A DNA stretch of 16,142 nucleotides from JBDHUJ01 sp039809105 (GTDB lineage: Bacteria; Patescibacteriota; Saccharimonadia; Saccharimonadales; UBA4665): assembly GCA_039809105.1 (NCBI GenBank), contig JBDHUJ010000034.1, forward strand, positions 1 to 16,142. Direction: 5' to 3'. Made by a program: the position numbers and the translations under genes. Numbering within the stretch: the stretch's first letter is position 1; each line of letters starts with the position of its first letter. Positions 5,509 through 11,446 of this stretch are shown in pieces. The notes under the pieces are model-generated. The model was given only the letters and a program-made list of their open reading frames with translations. It was not told where the DNA came from and did no database searches.

Positions 5509-5718
5509 ATGCCCATCAGCGGCCAACAGGCTATCAAAATCCTACAGAAACATGGCTTCGCCATCAGCCGGCAGAAAGGCTCTCACATAGTCCTAACTTT
5601 GCAGACCGGCGAGAGTAAGAAAATCACCGTCGTCCCGAATCATCGCGAACTCAAGAAAGGTACACTCCGCAGCATCGCCCGCCAAGCTGGCATAAACCCG
5701 GCCGAACTCGGCCTATAG
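5509..5718 (+). CDS. hicA: HicA-family mRNA interferase toxin
   Basis: This 69-residue protein has the classic HicA pattern. GQQAIKILQKHGFAISRQKGSHIVL (about residues 4-28) contains the catalytic His of the GSH motif, followed by a beta-hairpin and VVPNHRELKKGTLRSIARQAGI. The double-stranded-RNA-binding-like fold cleaves mRNA and is neutralised by HicB. All key residues are present, so the toxin looks intact. The start at 5509 is 2 nt after the hicB stop and lacks its own Shine-Dalgarno, suggesting coupled translation. Its stop lies 7 bp from the stop of the convergent gene at 5726, with no hairpin terminator between, so the transcripts should overlap at their 3' ends. Confidence 0.93.
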   Translation: MPISGQQAIKILQKHGFAISRQKGSHIVLTLQTGESKKITVVPNHRELKKGTLRSIARQAGINPAELGL

Positions 5719-5725
5719 CTTAATT

Positions 5726-6328
5726 CTATATTTTTAGTGGGCGAGAGCTTGCAAGGCGGTTAGCACGGCGCTCTTGGTCACGTACGCGATGTCGGCTACA
5801 CCCAACCAGTGCAAGACGTGACGGGTCGATAAAGCCAGACAGCAGCACTTCTGGTTCCTGATATATAAAAGTCCGAGGAATTCTCCCTGGCACGGTAAAT
5901 TTGTGTGGGCTCCCTCGAAATGCATTGAGCGTAACTGCAGTTTCCCAGTATTCTTCTGGGCTACAGCCGTTACCGCAACAAAACGCTTCACAGACATAGC
6001 TCACAGTCGGGTCGGCGTTGATTGCGATAATCGCTAGCCGCTCATTGTCGTTAGATGCTTCCGAACCAGTGGTAATCTGAACATCTTTCTCAGCATGCTC
6101 TAACGTCGGCCATGCAAATACCGAACCAAGCCGAGACACGTCTTTCGCCTGCAATTCGGCAGGGCGACCAGCCTCTAGGCGCCGCTCTAGGAGGCGCCAC
6201 TCTGGTGTTACACCCCTGTCAGGATTCGGAAATAACCCCTCCTCTAAGCATGCTAGCCTGCTTTCAAGGGTAACGTGATACACCGTATCGGAAAATTCTG
6301 TTTCGTAACTCATAGCCTTTTCGGGCAT
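5726..6328 (-). CDS. Probable ADP-ribosyltransferase-fold protein (unconfirmed)
   Basis: This 200-residue protein follows typA by 14 nt and probably shares its mRNA. VYHVT (His18) with LACLEEGLFP resembles the first strand and helix of ADP-ribosyltransferase-like and RNA phosphotransferase-like proteins (H-x-T ... GL.P). RLGSVFAWPTLEHAE fits the next conserved strand. YQEPEVLLSGFIDPSRLALVG near the C-terminus resembles the EVL...I.P..L ending that carries the catalytic Glu. Several cysteines at 113-122 (C-x3-C-C-x2-G-C) are unusual. A role in modifying protein, nucleic acid or NAD is inference only. The start could also be ATG 6313; 6328 is preferred because the spacing of any ribosome site at 6313 is too short. 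The in-frame extension up to 6451 lies inside typA and is unlikely. Confidence 0.5.
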   Translation of the reverse strand: MPEKAMSYETEFSDTVYHVTLESRLACLEEGLFPNPDRGVTPEWRLLERRLEAGRPAELQAKDVSRLGSVFAWPTLEHAEKDVQITTGSEASNDNERLAIIAINADPTVSYVCEAFCCGNGCSPEEYWETAVTLNAFRGSPHKFTVPGRIPRTFIYQEPEVLLSGFIDPSRLALVGCSRHRVRDQERRANRLASSRPLKI

Positions 6329-6342
6329 CTTTCGACCAACGC

Positions 6343-8238
6343 TTACTTCTGGAGGCGCTTGCGTTTGTTGGGGTCGAGTTCGCGTTTGCGGAGACGGAGG
6401 GATTTTGGAGTTACTTCGAGGAGTTCGTCGTTTTCGATGAAGTCGAGGCACTGTTCTAGGCTGAAGATGGTCGGAGGCGTTAGCTGGACAACACCGTCAG
6501 ATGAGCTGCTGCGCATGTTGGTCAGGTGTTTGGCCTTACAGACGTTGATTTCCATGTCTTCTTGGCGGGTGTTGAGGCCGATAATCTGTCCGGCGTAGAC
6601 TTTTTCTGCCGGGCCGATAAAGGTCGTGCCGCGGGCTTCGGCGTTCTGCAGCGCGTACGGAGTCGAAACACCTTGCTCGAAGCTTATAAGTACGCCGTTA
6701 CGCAGCTGTTGCAACTCGGCACCCTTCGGTTGGAAGCCCTTAACTAGGCTGTTCATGACGATGGTGCCTTTGGTGTTGGTAAGCAAAATGTTGCGCATAC
6801 CGAGCAGTGCGCGGGTCGGCATTTCGTAGACAAGCTTGGTTACGCCTTTGGGGCTGGCGAATTGTTCCTTGAGGGTTGCGCGGCGCTGGCCAAGCTCCAT
6901 CTGTACGGTTCCGACGTGTTCGGCTGGAACTTCGATAATTACTTCTTCGACCGGTTCGACAACCTGGCCGTTTTCTTCGTGGGTAACCACCTGCGGGCGG
7001 CCGACTTCAAACTCGAAGCCTTCGCGGCGCATGGTTTCTATCAGCACGCCCAGGTGCAGTTCACCGCGGCCAGCGACGGTAAAGCCGATTCCGTCGTCGC
7101 CGACCTGCAGGCCGACATTGGTTTCAAGTTCTTTCTGTAAACGGTCGGAAATCTGGCGGGAGGTGTTGAATTCACCTTCCTGGCCCTTGAATGGGCTGGT
7201 ATTTGGACCGAGGTAAATGCGTAGGGTTGGAGCTTCTACTTCGATGACTGGCAGCGCTTCCGGTTCGTTGGCGTCGGCGATAGTTTCACCGATTTTCGCA
7301 TCGGCGATGCCCGTTAACTGCACGATGTCACCAGCGACACCACCCGGCACCTCGAACTTGCTGACGCCGTGGCTCATGAAGACTAGTTCGACCTTAGCCT
7401 TGGTCTGGCTGCCATCCTTTTTACAAAGCACAACTTGGTCACCAGGGTTTACTTTGCCGCGGGTTATGCGGCCTATGGCGTATTTACCTTTAAAGTTATC
7501 CCAGCTGAGTGCCGTTACCAGCATCTGGAACGGTTTGTCGAGTTCAATGCTCGGAGCAGGGATTTTTTCGATAATAGCGTCGAAAATGACATCGAGATTA
7601 GCATCGTCCTGTGTCATTCCGGCCTCCGAGCCGGAATCTACCGCTTTAGATTCCGGGTCAAGCCCGGAATGACGGGAAACGAAGGCTGGCACGTCTTTCC
7701 ATGCTTGGCCGTCGCGGCCGATGGCGTAGTACACCGGGTAGTGCAGCTGGTCTTCATGCACGGCCAGTTCCAAGAACAAATCGGCCAGCTCGTCTTCGAC
7801 TTCGCTTATGCGTGCGCCTGGTTTATCAATTTTGTTTATAATCACAATCGGCTTCAACTCAGCTTCGAGTGCCTTCTCCAGCACGAACTTAGTCTGTGGC
7901 ATGGGGCCTTCCTGAGCGTCGACGATGAGTATGCAGCCATCGGCCATATTCAAAGTACGCTCGACCTCACCACTGAAGTCGGCGTGGCCGGGTGTGTCGA
8001 TGATGTTTATGCGATAGTCGCCGTGCTGCACCGCCGTAACCTTGGCGGTGATGGTAATGCCCCGTTCGCGCTCCTGGTCGCCACTATCCATAATCAAAGT
8101 CTGCGACATTTCCGCCTGATTATCCCGAAATGTCTGGGACTGCTTGAGTAAGCCATCCACCAACGTCGTCTTCCCATGGTCGACGTGCGCGATAATAGCG
8201 ATATTACGAATCTTGTTAGGGTCTTGCGTTTGGGCCAT
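6343..8238 (-). CDS. typA: Ribosome-associated GTPase TypA/BipA with an in-frame repeat insertion
   Basis: This 631-residue translational GTPase has G1 AHVDHGKTT (17-25), G2 RGITI (59-63), G3 DTPGHAD (81-87) and G4 NKID (135-138). EF-G-like domains follow, and then the TypA-specific C-terminal region (NTRQEDMEINVCKAKHLTNMRSSSSDG). TypA binds the ribosome and helps large-subunit assembly and growth under stress and cold. Residues 189-209 are encoded by a 61-bp palindromic repeat and have no counterpart in E. coli BipA, where the loop after G5 is short. This explains the length above the usual 605-615. The GTPase motifs are intact, so the protein is probably functional. The ATG at 8238 has AAGGA 7 nt upstream. 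The gene has its own promoter at 8304-8299 with a leader hairpin. Confidence 0.95.
   Translation of the reverse strand: MAQTQDPNKIRNIAIIAHVDHGKTTLVDGLLKQSQTFRDNQAEMSQTLIMDSGDQERERGITITAKVTAVQHGDYRINIIDTPGHADFSGEVERTLNMADGCILIVDAQEGPMPQTKFVLEKALEAELKPIVIINKIDKPGARISEVEDELADLFLELAVHEDQLHYPVYYAIGRDGQAWKDVPAFVSRHSGLDPESKAVDSGSEAGMTQDDANLDVIFDAIIEKIPAPSIELDKPFQMLVTALSWDNFKGKYAIGRITRGKVNPGDQVVLCKKDGSQTKAKVELVFMSHGVSKFEVPGGVAGDIVQLTGIADAKIGETIADANEPEALPVIEVEAPTLRIYLGPNTSPFKGQEGEFNTSRQISDRLQKELETNVGLQVGDDGIGFTVAGRGELHLGVLIETMRREGFEFEVGRPQVVTHEENGQVVEPVEEVIIEVPAEHVGTVQMELGQRRATLKEQFASPKGVTKLVYEMPTRALLGMRNILLTNTKGTIVMNSLVKGFQPKGAELQQLRNGVLISFEQGVSTPYALQNAEARGTTFIGPAEKVYAGQIIGLNTRQEDMEINVCKAKHLTNMRSSSSDGVVQLTPPTIFSLEQCLDFIENDELLEVTPKSLRLRKRELDPNKRKRLQK
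7613..7673. repeat. Dispersed palindromic repeat, copy 2, inside typA
   Basis: This 61-bp copy has the same 28-nt and 27-nt arms as 1737-1814 but only a 6-nt spacer. On the typA strand it is read as RHSGLDPES, a short linker and DSGSEAGM, without a stop. The frame before and after it is normal TypA sequence. Confidence 0.92.
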
Positions 8239-8261
8239 GGCTATTCCTTACTCAATAAATA

Positions 8262-8285
8262 AAGCGCTCGTTAACCCGGGCGCTT
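8262..8285 (-). promoter_or_regulatory. Leader hairpin of typA
   Basis: AAGCGC at 8262-8267 and GCGCTT at 8280-8285 pair within the roughly 54-nt typA leader. On the minus strand the stem is followed by TATTTATTG, a weak U-rich run. It could act as an attenuator or simply stabilise the 5' end. The Shine-Dalgarno lies outside the stem. Confidence 0.35.
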
Positions 8286-8298
8286 GCCTTTGCCAAGA

Positions 8299-8307
8299 AT
8301 TATACCA
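8299..8307 (-). promoter_or_regulatory. Extended -10 promoter of typA
   Basis: TGG followed by consensus TATAAT (8304-8299) on the minus strand forms an extended -10. The -35 region (TTTCTT-like) is weak. The predicted start near 8292 gives a leader of about 54 nt with a normal Shine-Dalgarno. Confidence 0.7.
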
Positions 8308-8330
8308 TAACCGATGTAAAAAAGAAACAG

Positions 8331-9170
8331 CTACTTGAAGTTCAGCTGCTGCAGTGCAAGCTGAGTCACCTGCAAACACTCATGCGTCGCCCTAGGCCCA
8401 GCGAGCGGCAACTCCCTTATGGCATCTGCTTCGAGTTTACGAAGTTTCTCGGAAGTCACTATCGACTCATATATATTTTGATTTGCTTCGTCACCCTCAG
8501 CAATTAAGCTTCGTCTCGTGACTTCGAGGTGCGCTGCCCTGAGTTCCACGATTTGCGGATTTGCAGCGTAGGCGGCCTGCTGCATTGCTTCAAGTTCGTG
8601 GTCGTGTATGCCAAGGATACTACCGAATTGTTCTGAGTGGACTATTCTTCCAGGCCGCTCATGCGGGTACACCGTGTAGCGCCAACTCGACTCAGTCCGG
8701 CCGTTACGAGTTGCCGCACGCAAAACAGCAAGACTTGGGTTTTGTGTGTACCAGCTAGTTGGGTCAGAAGAGAGTTGTAGCTGCCACCCATACGATGTCA
8801 TACCCGCCGCATCAGCTTCTGTGTAGCCACCAAATACCGGACTACTGATGTCAAGTTCGCTAAGCTCTGGGCGTTGTCGTTTTGGTATGCCATCAGGGAG
8901 CTTGGCACCATTGTATGTAAGCTCAAGCTGTAGCTTCTGCAAACCAAATACCATCTCGCCTATCGTCCTGCCACGGTACTGCCTAGCGGCACGCTGCCGC
9001 ATGAGCCGAATGAGCCCCTGTGCGTTATGGCCAGTCAACGCTTCGTCGCTTATGGCCTGTTCGGCGGCAAGGTCAGCTGCAACCGTACTGCGCGCGATAC
9101 GCTCCACCTCTTGGTCGCGGTGGCGAGCCTCGCTGTCAGACAATCTTCCTCCAAGCTCAAAATCACTCAT
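8331..9170 (-). CDS. Hypothetical soluble protein
   Basis: I do not recognise this 279-residue protein. It has no signal peptide or membrane segment. Residues 1-80 are charged and helical with many Arg, Ala and Glu. The middle (about 110-185) is richer in Trp, Tyr and Gly (GMTSYGWQLQLSSDPTSWY). The C-terminal third is again helical. Only one Cys is present, near the C-terminus. The GC content and codon use match the neighbours. The start is ATG 9170. AGGGGG lies about 15 nt upstream, too far to be ideal. It is divergent from the CNNM gene with 117 bp between them, and its stop lies 27 bp before the typA promoter. No function can be given. Confidence 0.75.
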   Translation of the reverse strand: MSDFELGGRLSDSEARHRDQEVERIARSTVAADLAAEQAISDEALTGHNAQGLIRLMRQRAARQYRGRTIGEMVFGLQKLQLELTYNGAKLPDGIPKRQRPELSELDISSPVFGGYTEADAAGMTSYGWQLQLSSDPTSWYTQNPSLAVLRAATRNGRTESSWRYTVYPHERPGRIVHSEQFGSILGIHDHELEAMQQAAYAANPQIVELRAAHLEVTRRSLIAEGDEANQNIYESIVTSEKLRKLEADAIRELPLAGPRATHECLQVTQLALQQLNFK

Positions 9171-9224
9171 AACAAAACATTACTACCCCCTAAGGTTAGT
9201 TGCAAGCATAGGCTTTTAGCTGCT

Positions 9225-9253
9225 TTGCAGCTCCCTGCTCGATGCCGTATAAT
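9225..9253 (+). promoter_or_regulatory. Sigma70-type promoter of the CNNM gene
   Basis: TTGCAG (9225-9230), a 17-nt spacer and consensus TATAAT (9248-9253) form a good promoter. The inverted repeat AGCTGC-TTT-GCAGCT (9218-9232) overlaps the -35 and could be an operator. The predicted start near 9260 gives a leader of about 28 nt. Confidence 0.75.
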
Positions 9254-9287
9254 GGTTATTTATAAACATGCGTAGCATAAACCTCTT

Positions 9288-10268
9288 GTGAGTACTCCAG
9301 TCATTATCCTAGTTGTGGCCACGACCGTGGGAATTTCGGCCGTTTGTTCCGGGCTGAATGTGTCGATAATGGCGCTCGACCAGGCGGACCTGCGGCGCAA
9401 GGCGAAACTGGGCGACCGCGACGCCCGGCGGGTGCTGCCGCTGCGACGTAAGATTCATCTGACGCTTTCGGCCATATTGCTCACCAACGTCGCCGCCGTG
9501 TCGGCCACCTCACTCGTACTAGAAAGTGTGTTTTTCGGCCTGGTGGCGGGCATTTTGAGCACGCTACTGATAGTTGTCTTCGGCGAGATATTGCCGCAAG
9601 CGCTGTTCGTGCGCCGCGCGCTGCAGTTCTGCTCGCGGCTGACACCCCTGCTCTACACCATGATTTTCATAACCTACCCTATTTCCAAACCGCTGCAACT
9701 GCTGCTCGACGGCTTGTTCAAAGGCGAGCGTGCCCGCCTGCAGACCCGCCACGAACTGGGGCTGATGATAAGCGAGCACCTGGGTACCAAAGAAAGCGAG
9801 CTCGACGAGGACGAAGTAGAGATAATCCGCGGGGCGCTGCAGCTGAGCGAGAAGCGCGTCCGCGACATCACCACACCCATAAGCAACGTGTATTGGCTCA
9901 CCCCGCAGACGGTTATCGACGGCGAGCTCATAGACGAAATCAAAGCCAGCGGCCACAGCCGCATACCTATCTTCAACAAGCAGAAAACCCTCTGCTACGG
10001 CGTGCTGCTCGTGAAACAACTGGTCGATATAGACTTCGACGAAAACCCGCCGCGAGTCGATGACCTGCACCTGCACCCGACCCAGGCCGTCGGCGCTATG
10101 ACCGCGCTCGACACCATGTTCCGCAAATTCATCGGCGCGCACACGCACCTGATGCCGGTCGAAAAAGACGACAAAATCATCGGCGTCATCACCATCGAAG
10201 ACCTAGTGGAAGAGATTATCGGCCACGAAATCGAAGACGAAACCGATGTGAGCGCAAGCAGAACGTAG
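9288..10268 (+). CDS. CNNM/CorC-type membrane protein (DUF21 plus CBS pair)
   Basis: This 326-residue protein has an N-terminal DUF21 membrane domain of about three to four helices (residues 1-140), with Gly-rich and Asn/Ser-containing helices such as SGLNVSIMALDQADL. The linker SELDEDEVEIIRGALQLSEKRVRDITTPISNV is the family hallmark before the CBS-pair (about 180-315). The C-terminal corrin-like CorC/HlyC domain is absent, so this is the short form. CNNM relatives bind Mg-ATP in the CBS domains and export or exchange magnesium; the substrate here is inferred. The start is GTG 9288, the first in-frame start after a TAG at 9273. An ATG at 9268 is out of frame. No clear Shine-Dalgarno is present. 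The gene stands alone, with a hairpin after its stop. Confidence 0.88.
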   Translation: MSTPVIILVVATTVGISAVCSGLNVSIMALDQADLRRKAKLGDRDARRVLPLRRKIHLTLSAILLTNVAAVSATSLVLESVFFGLVAGILSTLLIVVFGEILPQALFVRRALQFCSRLTPLLYTMIFITYPISKPLQLLLDGLFKGERARLQTRHELGLMISEHLGTKESELDEDEVEIIRGALQLSEKRVRDITTPISNVYWLTPQTVIDGELIDEIKASGHSRIPIFNKQKTLCYGVLLVKQLVDIDFDENPPRVDDLHLHPTQAVGAMTALDTMFRKFIGAHTHLMPVEKDDKIIGVITIEDLVEEIIGHEIEDETDVSASRT

Positions 10269-10294
10269 AACGAAGAAAGACGAACGACGAAGCG

Positions 10295-10313
10295 CAGCCG
10301 CGAAAAGCGGCTG
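10295..10313 (+). terminator. Hairpin after the CNNM gene
   Basis: CAGCCGC (10295-10301) and GCGGCTG (10307-10313) form a 7-bp stem with a GAAAA loop, 26 nt after the stop codon. Only two T follow, so it is a weak intrinsic terminator. Confidence 0.45.
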
Positions 10314-10324
10314 TTCATTAATCG

Positions 10325-10376
10325 TGGCCGCCCCGGCCATACAGCGTTCCGGCCATTGCAAAAACCGATTAGCCGG
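10325..10376. other. Two GC-rich hairpins in the 10269-10588 gene-free stretch
   Basis: TGGCC (10325-10329) pairs with GGCCA (10335-10339). CCGGC (10349-10353) pairs with GCCGG (10372-10376). They directly precede the 82-bp inverted repeat. The octamer GATTAGCC occurs here (10367-10374) and again in the next element (10392-10399). No open frame with coding character was seen. Confidence 0.35.
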
Positions 10377-10379
10377 AGG

Positions 10380-10461
10380 CTGTCAGGCACAGATTAGCCA
10401 GACGCTTTGCCCCTTGTGGGCCGACCGGAGGGAGTTCGGCTGGCTAGTCCGTGACTGACAG
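10380..10461. repeat. 82-bp element with 22-nt inverted terminal arms
   Basis: Arm 10380-10401 (starting CTGTCAG) and arm 10440-10461 (ending CTGACAG) are reverse complements at 19 of 22 positions. One of the three differences is a G-U pair in the plus-strand RNA and another is in the minus-strand RNA, so orientation is undecided. The 38-nt interior can form a small CCGA/TCGG stem. It could be a structured RNA, a protein-bound site or a small non-autonomous mobile element. Confidence 0.55.
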
Positions 10462-10503
10462 GTGGAGGATAGTAGTGTTTTTGTTCCTGGCCGGGAGTTT
10501 TTG

Positions 10504-10527
10504 CTACTTTTGTCGGGACAAAAGTAG
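10504..10527. repeat. Perfect inverted repeat CTACTTTTGTC / GACAAAAGTAG
   Basis: Two perfect 11-nt arms at 10504-10514 and 10517-10527 are separated by GG. The type resembles intergenic palindromes around gene ends in other bacteria. It lies between the convergent CNNM and DinB-like genes and may serve as a 3'-end hairpin on either strand. Confidence 0.6.
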
Positions 10528-10560
10528 GAGGGCGTTCTTGAAGAAAAGCAGAAGATGGAC

Positions 10561-10574
10561 CCCGCCGCGGCGGG
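10561..10574 (-). terminator. GC palindrome after the DinB-like gene
   Basis: CCCGCCG followed directly by CGGCGGG is a perfect 14-bp palindrome 14 nt after the stop of the 10589-11158 gene. No U-tract follows, so its terminator role is tentative. Confidence 0.3.
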
Positions 10575-10588
10575 TGGCAGGAGTGGGG

Positions 10589-11158
10589 TTACGCCGTGCG
10601 CCAGTTTTCGTTGCGCCCCAGTATAGCAAGCAACCGTGCCTGTATGGAGCGGCGGCCATCGGGCACCAGTGACATGAGCTCGTCGTTGCGGAGTTCGTCG
10701 CTCCGCTGGGCGATACGTTCGAATATTTCGGCCGCCAACCCTTCGTCAAATTCGACCGGCACGCCTATAGCCTGCCCCAGGTCCCACGCATGTGCCAGCT
10801 GGTCGGTCGCCGCTTCTTGCAAGTACTGCGCGACCGGCACGTCACCGTACGACAAGTGCGCCATGGCCCGCGGGTCACAGCGCCGCACCGCCTCGCTGGC
10901 GGCCACCGCGCGAGTACGCCACGAAGCGATAGGGTTCGGGCCAAGCAGGTCGCCGTCGTGGCGCTTGCCGACGCTTTCGATGGTTTCACCCATGATGATA
11001 TCGGGCACCCATGCCAATTCGTACAGCATGTGCTTGAGCAGCGTGCGCACCGTCCATTCGGTATCGGGGGTCGGCAGCTCCATATGTTCGGGGCGGAGTT
11101 GGACGATTACCTCGCGGACCTGGTCAAGCACATACAGAAAATCTTTCTTTGGCTTCAT
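10589..11158 (-). CDS. DinB-like / mycothiol-dependent maleylpyruvate isomerase-family protein
   Basis: This 189-residue protein is of the TIGR03086-like type. WTVRTLLKHMLYELAWVPDIIMGETI (about 35-60) contains metal ligand His43 of the four-helix DinB fold. DLLGPNPIASWRTRAVAASEAV follows. ATDQLAHAWDLGQAIGVPV (about 117-135) carries the second His (123) in the H-x-W-D-L motif. Family proteins bind a divalent metal and, in Actinobacteria, some act with mycothiol; most have no known substrate. The ATG at 11158 is chosen because AGAGGA lies 7 nt upstream. The in-frame extension to 11305 has no conserved sequence. The gene is divergent from rarA across a 288-bp AT-rich region. An actinobacterial origin is possible but not shown. 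Confidence 0.82.
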   Translation of the reverse strand: MKPKKDFLYVLDQVREVIVQLRPEHMELPTPDTEWTVRTLLKHMLYELAWVPDIIMGETIESVGKRHDGDLLGPNPIASWRTRAVAASEAVRRCDPRAMAHLSYGDVPVAQYLQEAATDQLAHAWDLGQAIGVPVEFDEGLAAEIFERIAQRSDELRNDELMSLVPDGRRSIQARLLAILGRNENWRTA

Positions 11159-11190
11159 CCATCTATCCTCTAACGAAACATGTACCTTGT

Positions 11191-11196
11191 ATAGTA
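11191..11196 (-). promoter_or_regulatory. Weak -10 candidate for the DinB-like gene
   Basis: TACTAT on the minus strand (11196-11191) lies 32 nt before the ATG and upstream of the Shine-Dalgarno. No convincing -35 is visible at normal spacing. Confidence 0.35.
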
Positions 11197-11297
11197 CGGG
11201 TTCGGGCGGCAGAAAAATGTAAGCCATCTTATAAAACACACGAAATAATGTTGCAAAAAAGTCACCCCCAGTCGTAATCACCAATACCCAAATCCCG

Positions 11298-11416
11298 ATG
11301 ACCAAGCAATGACCGAATTATCAATGACATAACATCCGAAACAAACCCTAGCACAAGCCACAGGCATTTCAGTCATTTGTGAATTACTTGGTCATTGTGG
11401 CTTGGTACTTGGTCAT
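11298..11416. promoter_or_regulatory. Array of ATGAC / GTCAT half-sites between the DinB-like gene and rarA
   Basis: ATGACCAAG occurs at 11298-11306, ATGACC at 11309-11314 and ATGAC at 11324-11328. On the rarA side the inverted forms are GTCAT at 11372, CTTGGTCAT at 11387-11395 and CTTGGTCAT at 11408-11416. The two rightmost copies are 21 bp apart and the two leftmost 11 bp apart, whole helical turns. The arrangement of three forward then three reverse copies suggests a multi-site regulatory region. Confidence 0.45.
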
Positions 11417-11417
11417 T

Positions 11418-11444
11418 CCCTATTGTAACTGGGTTACAATAGGG
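11418..11444. promoter_or_regulatory. Palindrome covering the -10 and start region of rarA
   Basis: CCCTATTGTAAC (11418-11429) and GTTACAATAGGG (11433-11444) are perfect 12-nt arms with a 3-nt centre. The right arm contains the -10 candidate TACAAT (11435-11440), which lies exactly 6 nt before the rarA ATG, so the mRNA would be leaderless. A protein bound here would block transcription. There is no room for a leader hairpin if the start is at the ATG. Confidence 0.6.
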
Positions 11445-11446
11445 CT

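Noticed and set aside
6329..6451. Longer start for the gene after typA
   Set aside because: The extra residues (MPRLHRKRRTPRSN...) are the typA coding end in another frame and are of biased, low-complexity composition.
10451..10672. Plus-strand 73-codon frame with VFLFLAGSFCYF
   Set aside because: It is a translation of the CTACTTTTGTC palindrome and neighbouring GC palindrome, and it runs into the antisense of the DinB-like gene.
11159..11305. N-terminal extension of the DinB-like protein (MVIGIWVLVITTGG...)
   Set aside because: A strong Shine-Dalgarno precedes the ATG at 11158 and the family begins there; the extension covers the promoter region.
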